Position numbers and translations under genes: made by a program. Below the pieces are notes generated by a model. That model had not been told where the DNA came from. It worked only from the letters and a program-made list of their open reading frames with translations, and did no database searches. A DNA stretch of 64,000 bases, from the NCBI GenBank assembly GCA_003550325.1, contig QKWP01001136.1, positions 64,591-128,590 of the forward strand. Reading direction: 5' to 3'. Each line of letters starts with the position of its first letter. Position 1 is the first letter of the stretch. The stretch is from Gigaspora rosea (taxonomy: Eukaryota > Glomeromycota > Glomeromycetes > Diversisporales > Gigasporaceae). Positions 44,251 through 56,280 of this stretch are shown piece after piece.

Positions 44251-44801
44251 AAGTTAGGTTAGATTAGTTGTGGTTGTATTGAATATTTAGAAAAGGGAGC
44301 GAGCAGAGGCAAAAGCCAAAGTGAAACAACTATAGAATGAGTGAATCGAGCCCTGTTTGTGTTGCTGAGCGTAAGCGAAGCAATACAAGCTGTACTAAGT
44401 ATAATGAAGTGGCATATAAGAATATGTAGCAAATAGCTTTGTTTTTGCTGTTAGTTAGATTAGAGTTACTGGTAAGGTTAGGGTAGGTAGGGTATATTAA
44501 AGTTGTTTTTAGTAATCGCGATCAGGTAGTTGATGCGATTTGTAATATGATATAATTGTTGTACCATGACATGCAAGTGTAATAAATTAGTCATCTATCA
44601 ATCGCTATAAATCGTAATTCTTAAATAAAATATAATTCTTGCATCTGTAAAATTATAAAAAAACGTACTATTGATCATATTGGTCATATAATCCGGAGTG
44701 CACTGTCGATTGTATAATGCGGGGCGATCTAGGGGGTAATCTGAAGGTGCACCATGGTGCAGGTACACCATTTTTTAAAATCCAAAAAAAATTAATAAAA
44801 A

Positions 44802-47181
44802 GTTTTTAACTAATTTTCACCCTAGGTGATATCACCTATGTTGAGTAAAGATTGTATATATGATTACTATCAGTTACATAACATCAGATCTACTATAAGT
44901 TTTTATTTTTTTTTTTTACTGTAGTTGCTTTTTAGCTTTTTTGGCCAGTATTAACTTATGCCCTTTCTCTTTTTTTGGCTTTTAGATCGTTGTTGGTATA
45001 TGTTGCTAGTGTCATTAGTTAATATCGTCATTTTGGTTTCATAGTTGATATTGTTGCTTTGGTGTCATCATTACTTTGGTGTTGTTATCGCTTTAGTTTT
45101 ATTGCTTCGGTATTATTGCTTTGGTATCGACATTTTGGTGTCATCGTTGTTGTAGTGCTACTATTTCAGTATTGTTGTTACTTTCATTATTTGCTTACTG
45201 CTTGTTTTACTGCTTGCTTTGTGTTGCTTATTTTGCCGCCTGCTTTGTGGTTCTTGTATTGTTGCCTAATTAGGACCGTAATTTCGCTGGTTGTGCTATT
45301 CTTTTAGTAATATTGGTTTGAATTTTGCTTCCGTTTTGTTGGCCAATATGATTTTGTATATGTGCCATGTTTGTGGTGCCATCGCTTAAACGTTATGATT
45401 CTTGTATATTTGCCACAATTTCATCTTTGTATGGTCATGAAACGTATTTGTTGGGTGCCATAAGAAGTTTGAAGTTGGTTTGACCTACTCATAAAAGGAT
45501 GCCAAAATTCCAGGTTGAAATGTATTGGAGCCCTGATTGGCTAGGCTATATTAATTAATATCGTGGCTGATACTAACAATTTGGCCTATTGTGATATAAA
45601 ATTTCTTGGGAATATTTTTTCATTTTGTTTTATAAAGTTAGAGTAAGGCTTGGGTATTTGTTTCGTTCTGTCTTATAGAATTAGGTTAGGGTTAGGGTAT
45701 GGTTAGGGTAGGATTAGGGGTTTTTTTTTTTGTTTTTGTCTTAGAGGGTTAGCGTTGGATTAGATTTGTTATTTAAAAGGTATATTTAGCTTATTGTTTT
45801 TGCAAGTAATTAATAAATGATTTTTACTTACATTCTATATGGTGAATGAAATGATTATGTCATCAGTAAATTACATCTTGGAAGCTACTTGAGAACACCC
45901 AGGGAGTTAAGGTTAGAGTACTTGTCAAATGACCAGATTTATAGAAAAATCGACACCCATGTTAAAAAATTTCTACTATTACTTGTAGTTTGTATAAATT
46001 TTTAATCGACTAATTAAAAAATCATGATTGTTAGTTGATTTCTGGATTCTTAGATAATTTCATATCATAATAGTTTTAAAAATCCAAAAATCACTTACCA
46101 ATCAACACAATAATTCGATCATGATATGAACAAATCGATATGTACAAATGTAAGGACAAATTATACTGAAAGTCCTGTATAGGAATACCTAGAGTATTAA
46201 AGTTAGGTGTTAAATTACCCAATTGGCAAAAATAAGTAATCACAATTGTTATAGTCAAAAAGCCAAGCATATGCTCCGATTTTTGGAATTTATAAAAAAA
46301 GCTTATTTTTTAAAACTTTAAAGCTATATAATTTTTGATCTACTAGTCCATTTCAAATGATTTTACTACCAAAATGTTCATCTCTTTGAGATGATTCCAA
46401 CAAGCCCAAAATCATAAAAATCCAATTACAGGATCATGAGAAAATGCACTGTCAAATAGATAATACACCTAAAATTGGTTTGATCTATATCAAACCAATT
46501 TCAGGTATGTCACCTATTTGATAGCACATTTTCTTATGACCTGTGATTGGATTTTATGATTTTTAGCTCATTGGAATCAGCTTAAAGAAACAACTGTTTG
46601 GTAGTAAAATCATTTAAAATGGACTAGTAGATCAAAAATTATTTAGCTTTAAAGTTTTAAAAAAATAAGCTTTTTTTATAAATTCCAAAATTGGAGCATA
46701 TGGGTTACTAGTATTGCTTTAATTTTTGTGGCTCGATGTAATTTTGTAATCTATAAATTTCACAAATTTTGATTAAAGCTGGCAAATCGCATTACGAGTA
46801 GAAATTGGAACTATTTAACCATTTAAAAATTGCTCTATAGTTTTGGGCAGAATTATATTGGTTGTCGATTGAAATTATTTTAATGCCGGCCAAATTAAAT
46901 GGTTAAACGGTTAAATGATTAAACAATTAAAAAAAATTTTAGATGATTTCAATCCCTAATTACGAGACCTACTTGAGAGCTAGTCCTATTTGGAGTTAGA
47001 TAGTATATTATAGTTATTGGATGTCATTTTGGGTAGTACAAGTTCGATTTTATTAACAAAAAAAACTTGGGTTTTTTGATTTTTCAACTTGTCTATCCAG
47101 GCTTCAACCCAGTCTTTGACCCACATTTCGACTGATTTCTGAACTAGCTGATATCACCTAGGGTGCAAGTTAACAACAGTC
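44802..47181. mobile_element. Family E element (9-bp TSD), copy 2
   Basis: The ends are GTTTTTAACTAATTTTCACC and, in reverse complement, GACTGTTGTTAACTTGCACC. Perfect TAATAAAAA duplications flank it (44793-44801, 47182-47190). Colinear with copy 1 over 44802-46090 and 46730-47181. The left interior has GGTGTCRTYR repeats and GGTTAGGGTTAGGG. A family A foldback lies at 46262-46706. The 9-bp TSD fits MULE-type transposition. Confidence 0.85.
46262..46706. repeat. Family A foldback inside family E
   Basis: Arms AGCATATGCTCCGATTTTTG (left) and the inverse ending CCAAAATTGGAGCATATG. The centre is near 46485 (ATCTATATCAAACCAATTTC against its inverse). Absent from family E copy 1. Confidence 0.75.
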
Positions 47182-47190
47182 TAATAAAAA

Positions 47191-48640
47191 ATAATATATT
47201 TTTATTAAAAAAAAAACTATAAAATATATTCAAGAGATAACACAAAAATGCTATAAAGATGCTATACAAACACCATAAAGACCTATACAAAACACCACAT
47301 AAACGACGTAAAAATATCACTGTATACCACACAAACACAATAGAAACACTGTCCTTTTATCTAAACATTTAATATAATCTAACTACTAACTTTTCTATTC
47401 ACTAAATCCCAACAACATCATGAAAATCAAAGACCAATAGGCCTAGCATAACAACAAAATGACAAACAAAACAACAAACAAAATCACAAAAAAAATGACA
47501 AATGAAACAACAAACAAAGTGCCAAACACAGCATTACAAACTCAGTGCCAACAACAAACATATATAGTAATGCACCAAAAAAGTAAGCAATAGTACTCTA
47601 ACCTAAAAAGAATTAGTACTGTATAATAAACACTAAAGCAAAAAAAAAAAACAAAAAATAATACTTCGCTATATAAATTATACTAACAATAGTAAAATAT
47701 TAGCAAAAAAATATCAAAATGGATCCAATTTTGTTAAGAGTAGAGGAATGATCAAAGCTTTCATTTCTAGTTTGAGAATCTTATTTTAAATCTGCAATGT
47801 GAACTTCTTATTATTTTCTTCTTTTTAACTTTAAGCTAGATGATATCAATAACGAAGGGAAACATACCTGCAATAAAAGAACACTAAAATGGATAAAACT
47901 AATAACAAATATATTAATTATTAATACTATATACAGAATAAAAAGAAAAACCAAAAAAAAACTGAATAACTTATCTATTTATATTCAGTTGATAAATCAC
48001 TACCAATAAAATCTTAAATCTTAAAAATAAATTAAAAAATAAAATTTTATAAAATTATATAACCCAAAAATAAAAACCTAAATAAATACCAAAAATCAAC
48101 AAACTTGCTAAAATACCTACTAAAAAGTAAAGAATTTACTAAAAAAAACTACAAAAAATAATAAAAAACCTACCAAACAAACTTACTAAAGAATAATAAA
48201 TTACCAAAAAAATTTAATAAATGTTTATTAAAAAATTCACAAACTTATCAAAAGAATCTACTAAAAAACAACTAACTAAGAAATTACAAATTTACTAAAA
48301 GCCACAGGCTTGATTAAATAAAGCCTCACCCAAAGCAGGAACTTTGATATAAAAAAAAAAAAAAAACAAACAAACTTACTAAAAGAATTTACAAAAAAGC
48401 AATAAATTTATTAAAAGAATTTACAAAAAATGAAAAAGAAGTTATTGAACAAACCTATAAAAAATAATAAATTTACTAAAAAGCCCAATGAAAAATAATA
48501 ATGAATTTATTAAAGAACCTACTAAAAAGAGAATATACATAAATAATATTGTATAAGAAAGAAAGACGTTTTACAAAATATAATGTTTTTTTGATAGGTA
48601 AGGAAGAGTTAAAAAAATATAATAGAATTTTTTTATAAAA
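47191..48640. repeat. A-rich low-complexity region
   Basis: Irregular repeats of AATTTACTAAAAAAC and ACAAACAAAATCACAAA types fill 47400-47560 and 48100-48530. No gene is supported; a short minus-strand frame at 47144-47338 is accidental. Confidence 0.5.
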
Positions 48641-48644
48641 ATTT

Positions 48645-48930
48645 GTCTAAATTTTAATCTAGAGGTCCAAATTGAATAATTTTGGTACCAATTAAATTTA
48701 TCTCAATAAGAGAAATCTAATAGTATCAAATTCATTTTATTTGGATCACTGGATCAAAAAATATTGCCAAAATACTATTGGTCATATCTTATTTTATAAA
48801 ATTACTATAAAACCAATAGTTTTTTGTAAATATTTTTTGACCTAGTAATTCAAATAAAATGAATTTGGTACCATTTGATTTTCTTATAAAGATGAATTGA
48901 TTAGTACCAAAATTATTTAAATTGGATTAC
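48645..48930. repeat. Foldback, family H
   Basis: AATTTGGTACCATTTGATTT near 48860 pairs with the left arm around 48705-48745. The two arms flank AAAACCAATAGTTTT and TACTATTGGTCATA near the centre. Confidence 0.6.
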
Positions 48931-49042
48931 TACTGTATTTTATTATAAATAAACACCTCTTTTTTTTAAAATTTTAAACTTAAATATCTTAACAATTAAC
49001 TAATCAAATTTAATAAAAATTTTTTTATTTTAATTTTACAAA

Positions 49043-49359
49043 GATTTTAACTAATTTTCACCTAGAGTGATATTACTTCACAATAAAATTTTTTTTAAAA
49101 AAATAAATAAGTTTACTATTAAAGATTAGGGTTAGCATCAGAGTAATATTAAAATAGAAGGTATATTATATACAAATTTAAATGCTGAAAACTTTTACTA
49201 AGAAATATAAAGCTAGTTTTTATAATAAAATTTTTGTCATTTAAAGATTCTTTGGTTTTTCTTAATTTTTTCTTTAGTTTTGTAATACAAGATTCTACAA
49301 TTTGATTGGTTTTACATATAATGAGATAAAATTACCCTGTGAGCAAATTAGCAAAAATC
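49043..49359. mobile_element. Short family E derivative inside a foldback
   Basis: Ends GATTTTAACTAATTTTCACC and, in reverse complement, GATTTTTGCTAATTTGCTCA. It sits at the centre of the foldback whose arms are 48970-49042 and 49360-49440 (AATATCTTAACAATTAACTA and inverse). The flanks do not show a clean TSD. Confidence 0.6.
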
Positions 49360-49440
49360 TATAAAATTTAAATAAAAAAAAGTTTTATTTAATTTGATTA
49401 GTTAATTATTAAGATATTTTAAGTTTATAACTTTAAAAAA

Positions 49441-50192
49441 AAGAGATAATAGGATGCAGTATATACAAGATATCCAAGTTTTTGTAAAATTTTATATATA
49501 AATATGGGCTGGTGCAGAAAGATTTGTATCTCAAAAAATTTCATAATTTTGACACTAAGGAAAATTTTTTTTCTTAATTAATTATTAAAAATTTTTTAGT
49601 ATCAAATAAAATAGGGTTTAATCTAACTTATTATATTATTTTTATTGTTTTAATATTGTTTTTTTTTTTAATAATTAAGCATGTACAATTTACTGTATTT
49701 GAAAAAAAAACAAAATTTTTTTTTAAAAAAAAAGAAATTTTAAATAATTTCACAACCAATATGCAGTTCTATGAGCTGATACTTCGCAAATGCATTAATG
49801 TGCATATGATAAAGATATAGTTAAAATTTGAGCAAAATTGAATTGCTGGTTGTGAAAAAAATTAAGCTTTAAAGTGAGGTAATTTGATTTTTTTACTATA
49901 TATGTGTATATATAAATTACTATAGTAAATTATATAGTAAAAAAAAAAAAAAAGTTACTATTAATAAATTTTTTTATTTTATCAAAAAAATAATCAAAAT
50001 AATTTTATTTTTATCAATCCGGTAACCTAATAAGTATATTAAATTAAAAAAATTAAAAATTAATTTGTACAAAAAATATTTTAATCAGAGCTATTTTGAG
50101 GTACAAATCTTTTTGCACCGACCCATATACAGATTTTAATTTTTTTTTAATATAGTCTAGAAGAAGAAGTCAAGAGCTACTATATAGAGGTA
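49441..50192. other. Gene-free AT-rich stretch
   Basis: No gene is supported. Two similar segments carrying GTACAAATCTTTTTGCACC-like motifs (near 49520 and 50100, inverted) suggest an old MITE. Confidence 0.4.
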
Positions 50193-50194
50193 TA

Positions 50195-50369
50195 CAGTCA
50201 AATCTCTTTAAATATATAATAAAAAGTCAATAAAAACCTTGTATTTAGAAAGGTATTGTATTTTGGGAGATAAAAATCTATAAGTAGCATATGAGTTAAA
50301 AAACCAAATCAAGTTATGTATTTAAAGGGGTTATACATTAAAGAGAGTGTATTTAGGGAGATCTAACTG
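50195..50369. mobile_element. Tc1/mariner-type MITE with TA TSD
   Basis: CAGTCAAATCTCTTTAAATA at the left; CAGTTAGATCTCCCTAAATA in reverse complement at the right. TA at both borders (50193-50194, 50370-50371). 175 bp, no ORF. Confidence 0.75.
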
Positions 50370-51094
50370 TATAACATTATAACTACTAAAAAACCTATTA
50401 AATTTACAAAAAATTTTACAAAAAAATGATAAAGAACTTGGCAAATAAAAAAATCTACTGAATCACCAAAAGAATGAAAAATCTTCTAATCTAAATATAA
50501 CTTTACATAGTTTATTAGCAAATATATATATATATAAACTTATAAGTTATTATATTTGATATTATATAAAAAAAACTATAAATTTATATAATAATAAATA
50601 TAAATCTATATAAAATTTTCAAAATATAAAAAAAATAAAATTTGTACAAAAAATTTTGTAAATTTACAAGATTCTTTAATAACAAAAATTTTGAAAGCTT
50701 TTGCAATATACATATTATTATGATTTTTATATATTGTAATATCTGATCATATAGTGACTTTTATACAAGAAACTATATTACTTGACTTAACATGTAAAAG
50801 GATAAGAAATGTATAAATAATAAGAAGATTCAAAGTAAGTTTTTAAGATGAAAATTAAGAAAAATAATAAAAATACAGAAAGAAAAAAAAGATTCAAGAC
50901 AAAAAGAATTATACAAGAAAAAAGCCTTTATTCGATAAAGACAATAGCTTTATATTCAAAGAATAATAGTAGTTTATTAAATATAATATTTTAAATACAA
51001 TGATTATTTAGAAAAGAATAAAAGTTAAAGAACTAAACATGCTTTGTTTTGGGAGAAAAGGCAGGGCTTTTATATTTGTAGAAACTTAGTATTT

Positions 51095-51270
51095 TCACAA
51101 TAACAAGATATAATAATGAGATATAATAATGAGATATGAGATATAATAACAAAATATAATAATGAGATATAACAACAAGATACTAAAATGAGTTATTATA
51201 TAATGAATATTATAAGGAGTTATTATAACAAGTTATTATAGTGAGTTATTATAAGAAATTATAGTGAAAA
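51095..51270. repeat. ATAATGAGATAT / GAGTTATTATA short repeats
   Basis: Two successive simple-repeat blocks: AGATATAATAATG (51105-51180) and GAGTTATTATA (51190-51255). Confidence 0.6.
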
Positions 51271-51479
51271 TAGCTCCTTTTTAAAAATGTGGAAAAGTTT
51301 TTCCAATAAAACTAATACTACAGATTTGATTGCTTAAATAAAAATTGTACTATTCTTAATATTTTTATAATATTTTTCTAATGCTAATATTTAAAAATTA
51401 TACTAAAACTATGCTTAAATAACAATATTCATCCTAAATTGCCTTACTATTTTACTTTATACTAATATTATTTTAAATT

Positions 51480-51860
51480 TGTTTAATATTTTTTTGATTT
51501 TTTTTGTTAATATTTTTTATTTTTCATTTAAAAATTTTTTGTTTATATTTAACTTGTTTTTTATTTAATTTTTTTCCTGTTTTTAATTTTTTTCATTTGA
51601 TTATTTTTTTTTATATAATATTTTTTTATTTAATTTTTTTTGTTCAAATTTTTTTTTGTTTGTTTTTTTATTTATTTTTTTTTAGTTTTTTTTTGTATTT
51701 ATTTTTTCACTATGCCCGATTATTCAGATCAGTGATTTACATCTATACCCAGATCACTGATCTGCATATATATTTATTTTTTTTATTTTTTTTTTACATT
51801 TTTTTTTATATATTTAACTGCTACTTTTTTTTCTTTTATACAGTGTAGATTTCTTTTGTG
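51480..51860. repeat. T-rich low-complexity tract
   Basis: More than half T with scattered A, so any frame reads as Phe/Leu/Ile. The apparent 114-residue ORF is not credible. A short inverted repeat ATCAGTGATTT / AGATCACTGAT lies near 51730. Confidence 0.7.
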
Positions 51861-51889
51861 CTTTTCTTCTTTCTATGTCATTGTTCGTT

Positions 51890-52500
51890 TTATCATATTC
51901 TTCGGTGTTATCAGCCTTCGATATTTTCGTCCTTCGGTGTTGCATTTTTTGGTGTCATCACTCTTTGGTGTTATCGCTTTTTAGTGTTGTCACTCTTTAG
52001 TATTGTCACTCTTTGGTGTTGTCATTCTCGGTGTTGTCGTTTTTGGTATTTTTGTTTGTGGGTGCTTCGTTTCGTTTGGGGTCGTTATCATCACTTGAAA
52101 CTATTGTCATAGTTTGAAGCCGTTGTATACTAGTGATATTGCTTGTAATGTCGTTTGTGAATCATTGTATATTGATCTTCAACTTGTCAATATTGCTGCT
52201 ATCATTGCTAGTGCTAATCTTTTTTTTTGTTCAGGTTGTTGGTTTGTCACCACCTGGTTGTGTCTTCGTTATTGCTAGTTCATTTTCTTCAGATTTGTCC
52301 TCGTATTGTACAAATTAAAGCAATCGATTAGGGTTAGTAGATAGGTATATGATTAGAATATAACTAGAAGATTGTATAGATTAGTTTAATTGCGAAGTTA
52401 GAGTTAAATAGTAGTACAGGTTTAGGTGGGATTGGTGTAAAAGTTAGAGAGGTTAGGGTTAGGATAACGCGAGGTTAATGTAATGTAATAGCTGAGCTAG
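51890..52500. repeat. Degenerate family E-like GGTGTTGTCA repeats and TTAGG blocks
   Basis: CTTTGGTGTTGTCAC-like units repeat about every 15-18 bp (51905-52060), as in family E copies at 27790 and 45060. GGTTAGGGTTAGG follows near 52330 and 52455. Probably a diverged relative; no ends were found. Confidence 0.45.
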
Positions 52501-52512
52501 AGGGGTTAGGTT

Positions 52513-52750
52513 TATACATGAGGACGAAAGCATTTCGGGTTCTAAAACCCGAAATTAAAATTTGAAAACGAAATTGTTTTTGACCTATTTTACTTAAAAG
52601 ACGAAATTATTTGATACTTTTTTTGAATAGACGAAATTATAAGGAACATATCTATATAAATTTTATTTGCTCTTTCTTATAAAAAATATTAATTTTCTCT
52701 AATGAAGACGAAATAGGCCTTTTTTAAAATCAATTTCGGTGGCATCACTA
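52513..52750 (-). mobile_element. Family G MITE (8-bp TSD), copy 3
   Basis: Reverse orientation (TATACATGAGG ... GGCATCACTA), flanked by perfect GTTAGGTT (52505-52512, 52751-52758). 238 bp. Confidence 0.92.
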
Positions 52751-52758
52751 GTTAGGTT

Positions 52759-53470
52759 AGAATTGGGCAAAAGAGTAAATTAATACATTTTAGTCATATT
52801 TATACTATATCTTACAGTATGTAAATAAATATAAAATAAATAGATAACCTATTTGTACACACACGAGTACTAAGTAATTGATTTGCAAATCAGCGTAAAA
52901 TATAAATTATATACCAAAATTAAACCCGATTTAATATTGGAGTTAGGGTCAGCTTTGGGAGTGTCAGCTTTTAGGATTGGAAGGGGTTATAGTATATAAA
53001 ATTTTGCAAGGAATTTTTTTTGTTACTCTATAAGAAAAGTAGTACAAGTTGGTATCGGAAATGCTCGAAATGACATGGATCTTGTGGCATGTACAGGAAC
53101 GTTTTATGGAATGGCATGATAAAAATGGCATGGACATTGCGGCAAAGGGTAGCACATAATATTACATTATATTAAATAGCACTTTCAGAAAACACTATGT
53201 GTATATTACACATGTGTTGGCTTGTTTCGTGGAGAGCGAAAGATCAGTAAAAGATTTTTTTTAAAAAAAAAGAGGATATCTCATGATGTCAATAATGAAG
53301 CTTCCCTGTATGTCTTAACAAAAAAAATTCTTTACAAAATTTTGCTTTATATGCAGTTAGTTTGTTCATCTTATATTGATTACTTATATAAATTTATGTT
53401 TTAATAGTTAACCTGTGATGGCAGGTGAATTTACCTTTATTACCTGTGCCAAATCCCGTGCCGATTTGAC
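52759..53470. other. Gene-free stretch
   Basis: No supported gene. Short AT-rich ORFs on both strands lack domains. Confidence 0.4.
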
Positions 53471-53478
53471 TAGTAAAC

Positions 53479-53830
53479 TAGTGTTTGTAGTCGATCATTA
53501 TTTATCAACTAGACTAAGTTGAAATTTAAAAATCAGCTTAGCCGGCTAAGTCAGAATCGATCTTTCCAAGCCAAGCTTCGGAAATTATCAGAGATTCCTT
53601 CAGATTTTTGTCTCATATTTTATGTTTGTTGATTTTCTTTTCAGAGTTTTTCGGATCCTAATAAGTGGATGTAATATAAACCACTGGGCTGGCCTAATTT
53701 AATTGGTTATTGTGATTTTTAATATAATAATCTAATATAAAAATCGACTAAGTCAATTTTTTGAAAAATCGGCTAACTAAGCCGGCTAAGTCGATAAAAA
53801 TCGACTAACGCAAACCGACTACAAACACTA
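53479..53830. mobile_element. hAT-like MITE with 8-bp TSD
   Basis: The ends are TAGTGTTTGTAGTCG and its perfect inverse CGACTACAAACACTA. The flanks are perfect TAGTAAAC (53471-53478, 53831-53838). GCCGGCTAAGTCG repeats lie inside both ends. 352 bp without ORF. Confidence 0.9.
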
Positions 53831-54009
53831 TAGTAAACTGCTACAAAACCCGAGCTATTTATGGTCCAATTGGCACTGGCATATGGTCCTACACAGTCAC
53901 CGAATCCGAACCAACCCGGGCCATACCTGTACAAATCCGGACCTTGACCTGTGCCAGAATCATATAATTACATAATGTGGTGATTTTCACCACTGATGAG
54001 TATTAAGAT

Positions 54010-54690
54010 TGTCCTAATTTTTTATTTTTTTTTGTTTAGTTTTTTTTAATTTTTTTCTTTATTAGACTAGTTTAAAACCAGAATTCTGCAAATAAGTTTT
54101 TTTTTTTAAAATTAAATTTGATACTAACTTTTTGTTTTACAGATTTAGTAGAATCTTATTTTACTTTTAAATCAAAACAGTTAATGCTTAGTGTTTTGAA
54201 TATTAAGAACAGAAATAAGATAGATAGTTTTTTTTCTTTATTGATTATTATTTGTTTTTTTTTAAAACTAATATTAACTTTTTTTTTATAGGTTTAGCTT
54301 TATTAAAATATAAATAATAACTAGAATTTTAAAAGACAAATCTTGAGGAGAATTTTTTGTTTTGATTCCTTTTATTTTTCTTGTTAGCTTGAACTAATTT
54401 TCATTAGAATATTGAATAATAGAAATTAGAACTAGAATTTTGTATGTACTGTGGGTTTCATTATTTGCTTTTTTGGTTTGTCTTGTTAGCCTGAACTAAT
54501 TTTTTTCTCTTTTGTAGATTTTTAACTTTGTTGAACATCATATAATAGAGATTAGAACCAGGATCTTGTAAGTATAGTTTTTTTTTATTGTTTGTTTGTT
54601 TCTTTCTTTTTTTTTTGTAGGCTTGAACTAATTGTTTTTTTCTTTGTTAGCTTAACTTTGCTAAAATGTCAAGTATAATTTTTTTAAAAT
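54010..54690. repeat. Degenerate tandem repeat, units of about 115-130 bp
   Basis: Repeated order of TTGTTAGCYTGAACTAATTTT, a T-rich run, AATATxxAATAATAGARATTAGAAC and AGRATYTTGTA, clearest from 54380 to 54660. Non-coding. Confidence 0.5.
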
Positions 54691-55252
54691 AAAATAAACC
54701 CAAAAAAAGTTTTTTTATTAAACTATTAAATCAACAAAAAAAATTTTAGTATCTTTTATTTTAAGAAGTTTATATCTATTAAAGTTTGTTTATATATAAA
54801 AAAAAACATAACAAAATTTACAAACCTTTAAAATTTATTAATAAAATTTAAATTTATATTAAAATTTTCTGCATTTTTATTGGCCAATCATGTCACACTA
54901 CAGCGGCTATATATAAAATTTGTTGGCTTTAGGTGGTACCCATATAGTACTTAGCAAAATATGCATAATTTGGGTTCATGCAATTTTTAAATATATTACA
55001 AAAAAATTTTAATGCTTGAAATTTGGAATATTTAAGAACAAAAGTTCAAAATAGGATTAACTTTATTTGAGATTTTGTGATTTAAATTTAACGTATAAGT
55101 TAGTATTATTTTTCGGACGATAGGAAACAGATAATTTTTGCACGATAAAATCGAATAGTAACACAAAGAATCATTACCCTTCTATACATACAGTTGTTAT
55201 ATAGATTGCAAATGACTAGTTATATAATTATTTTAGTTATTTTAGTTATTTT

Positions 55253-55615
55253 AGTTACGGTCACACTCATTTTGTAGACACCGACAGCAATTCACCGACA
55301 TATTTATTTTAATTTGCAGACAAGTTTATTTCATAGAGTTTATTTTATTAACAGGTGCATTTCGTAGACAGGTTTTTCACCGACAGCTCATTTTCACAAA
55401 AAGGTTTTTTTTCTTATAAATTACACTAACTTTAACCCAAATTCTAAACTAACCATAAAGACAATGACTAGAATTAATTTGTCAGTGAAATGAACTGTCG
55501 GTTAAAAATTTTTCTGCGAATTAATTGTTTGTAAAATAAACATTTCGGTGAATTGATTATTTGTGAAGCGTTGTATCTATAAAAGGAACGTCGGTGAAGT
55601 GATCAGAACCGAGTT
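55253..55615. repeat. Imperfect inverted-repeat element with TTCACCGAC motifs
   Basis: TTCACCGACA motifs on the left (55285, 55378) and their inverses GTCGGTGAA / GTCGGTTAA on the right (55495, 55592). Probably an old MITE. Confidence 0.45.
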
Positions 55616-55757
55616 TTAGGCTCTGATGTTCAAAATCCGATAGCTTATCTGTACAGTGCATGATACAAGATTTCTGTATTTAATACATTTAAAACCATTT
55701 AAAATCATTTAAAATCACAAGTCGGACACATGCGCTCCGATGGTTTAATGCTAAGCA

Positions 55758-55790
55758 TAAATAGCAAATAGCAAATAGCAAATAGCAAAT
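55758..55790 (+). repeat. (AAATAGC)n microsatellite
   Basis: Four to five copies of a 7-bp unit. Confidence 0.8.
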
Positions 55791-56026
55791 TTAGTCAATG
55801 ATGGAGAATTAAGGAGACAGTTTTATTGTGTTATTATTTGATTTATCTTTAGATTATGAAGGCAAGATACTACGGTAACGGACAATGAATATAATAACAG
55901 ATAACATTATCGTACATTATCGTTAATCGGGATTTCAGTGATATCTTTCGATACGAACATCTTTTTAACGTGGGTATCAACTATGTAATTTCTTATAATG
56001 ATACTAATAAACATTTAAATAAAGAC

Positions 56027-56280
56027 GAGTTTGCCAGGGCGGTACTCCAAAAGGTCGTCGCTAATGATCAACGTCACACTGCCACAGCACCCAATCACTG
56101 TTTTGTCAAATAATCAAAACAATCAAAACTCCCTTATCGTTATCTAAAAGCTTACTTCTTGTTTAAACAGGAGAATACTGGAATACTAAGGGAGAATTTT
56201 TATTATAAAAGGGGGATTGGATGTTGCGGCAATGTGACGTCAATTATTAGCGAACTTTGAAGGGCTTCCCTGGCAAACTC
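56027..56280. mobile_element. MULE-type MITE with 9-bp TSD
   Basis: Long TIRs (about 65 bp) start GAGTTTGCCAGGG and pair across the element (…TTCCCTGGCAAACTC). Perfect 9-bp duplications AATAAAGAC flank it (56018-56026, 56281-56289). 254 bp, no ORF. Confidence 0.9.

Noticed and set aside
51504..51848. 114-residue Phe-rich ORF resembling a membrane protein
   Set aside because: Lies in a T-rich low-complexity tract; every frame would read as hydrophobic.
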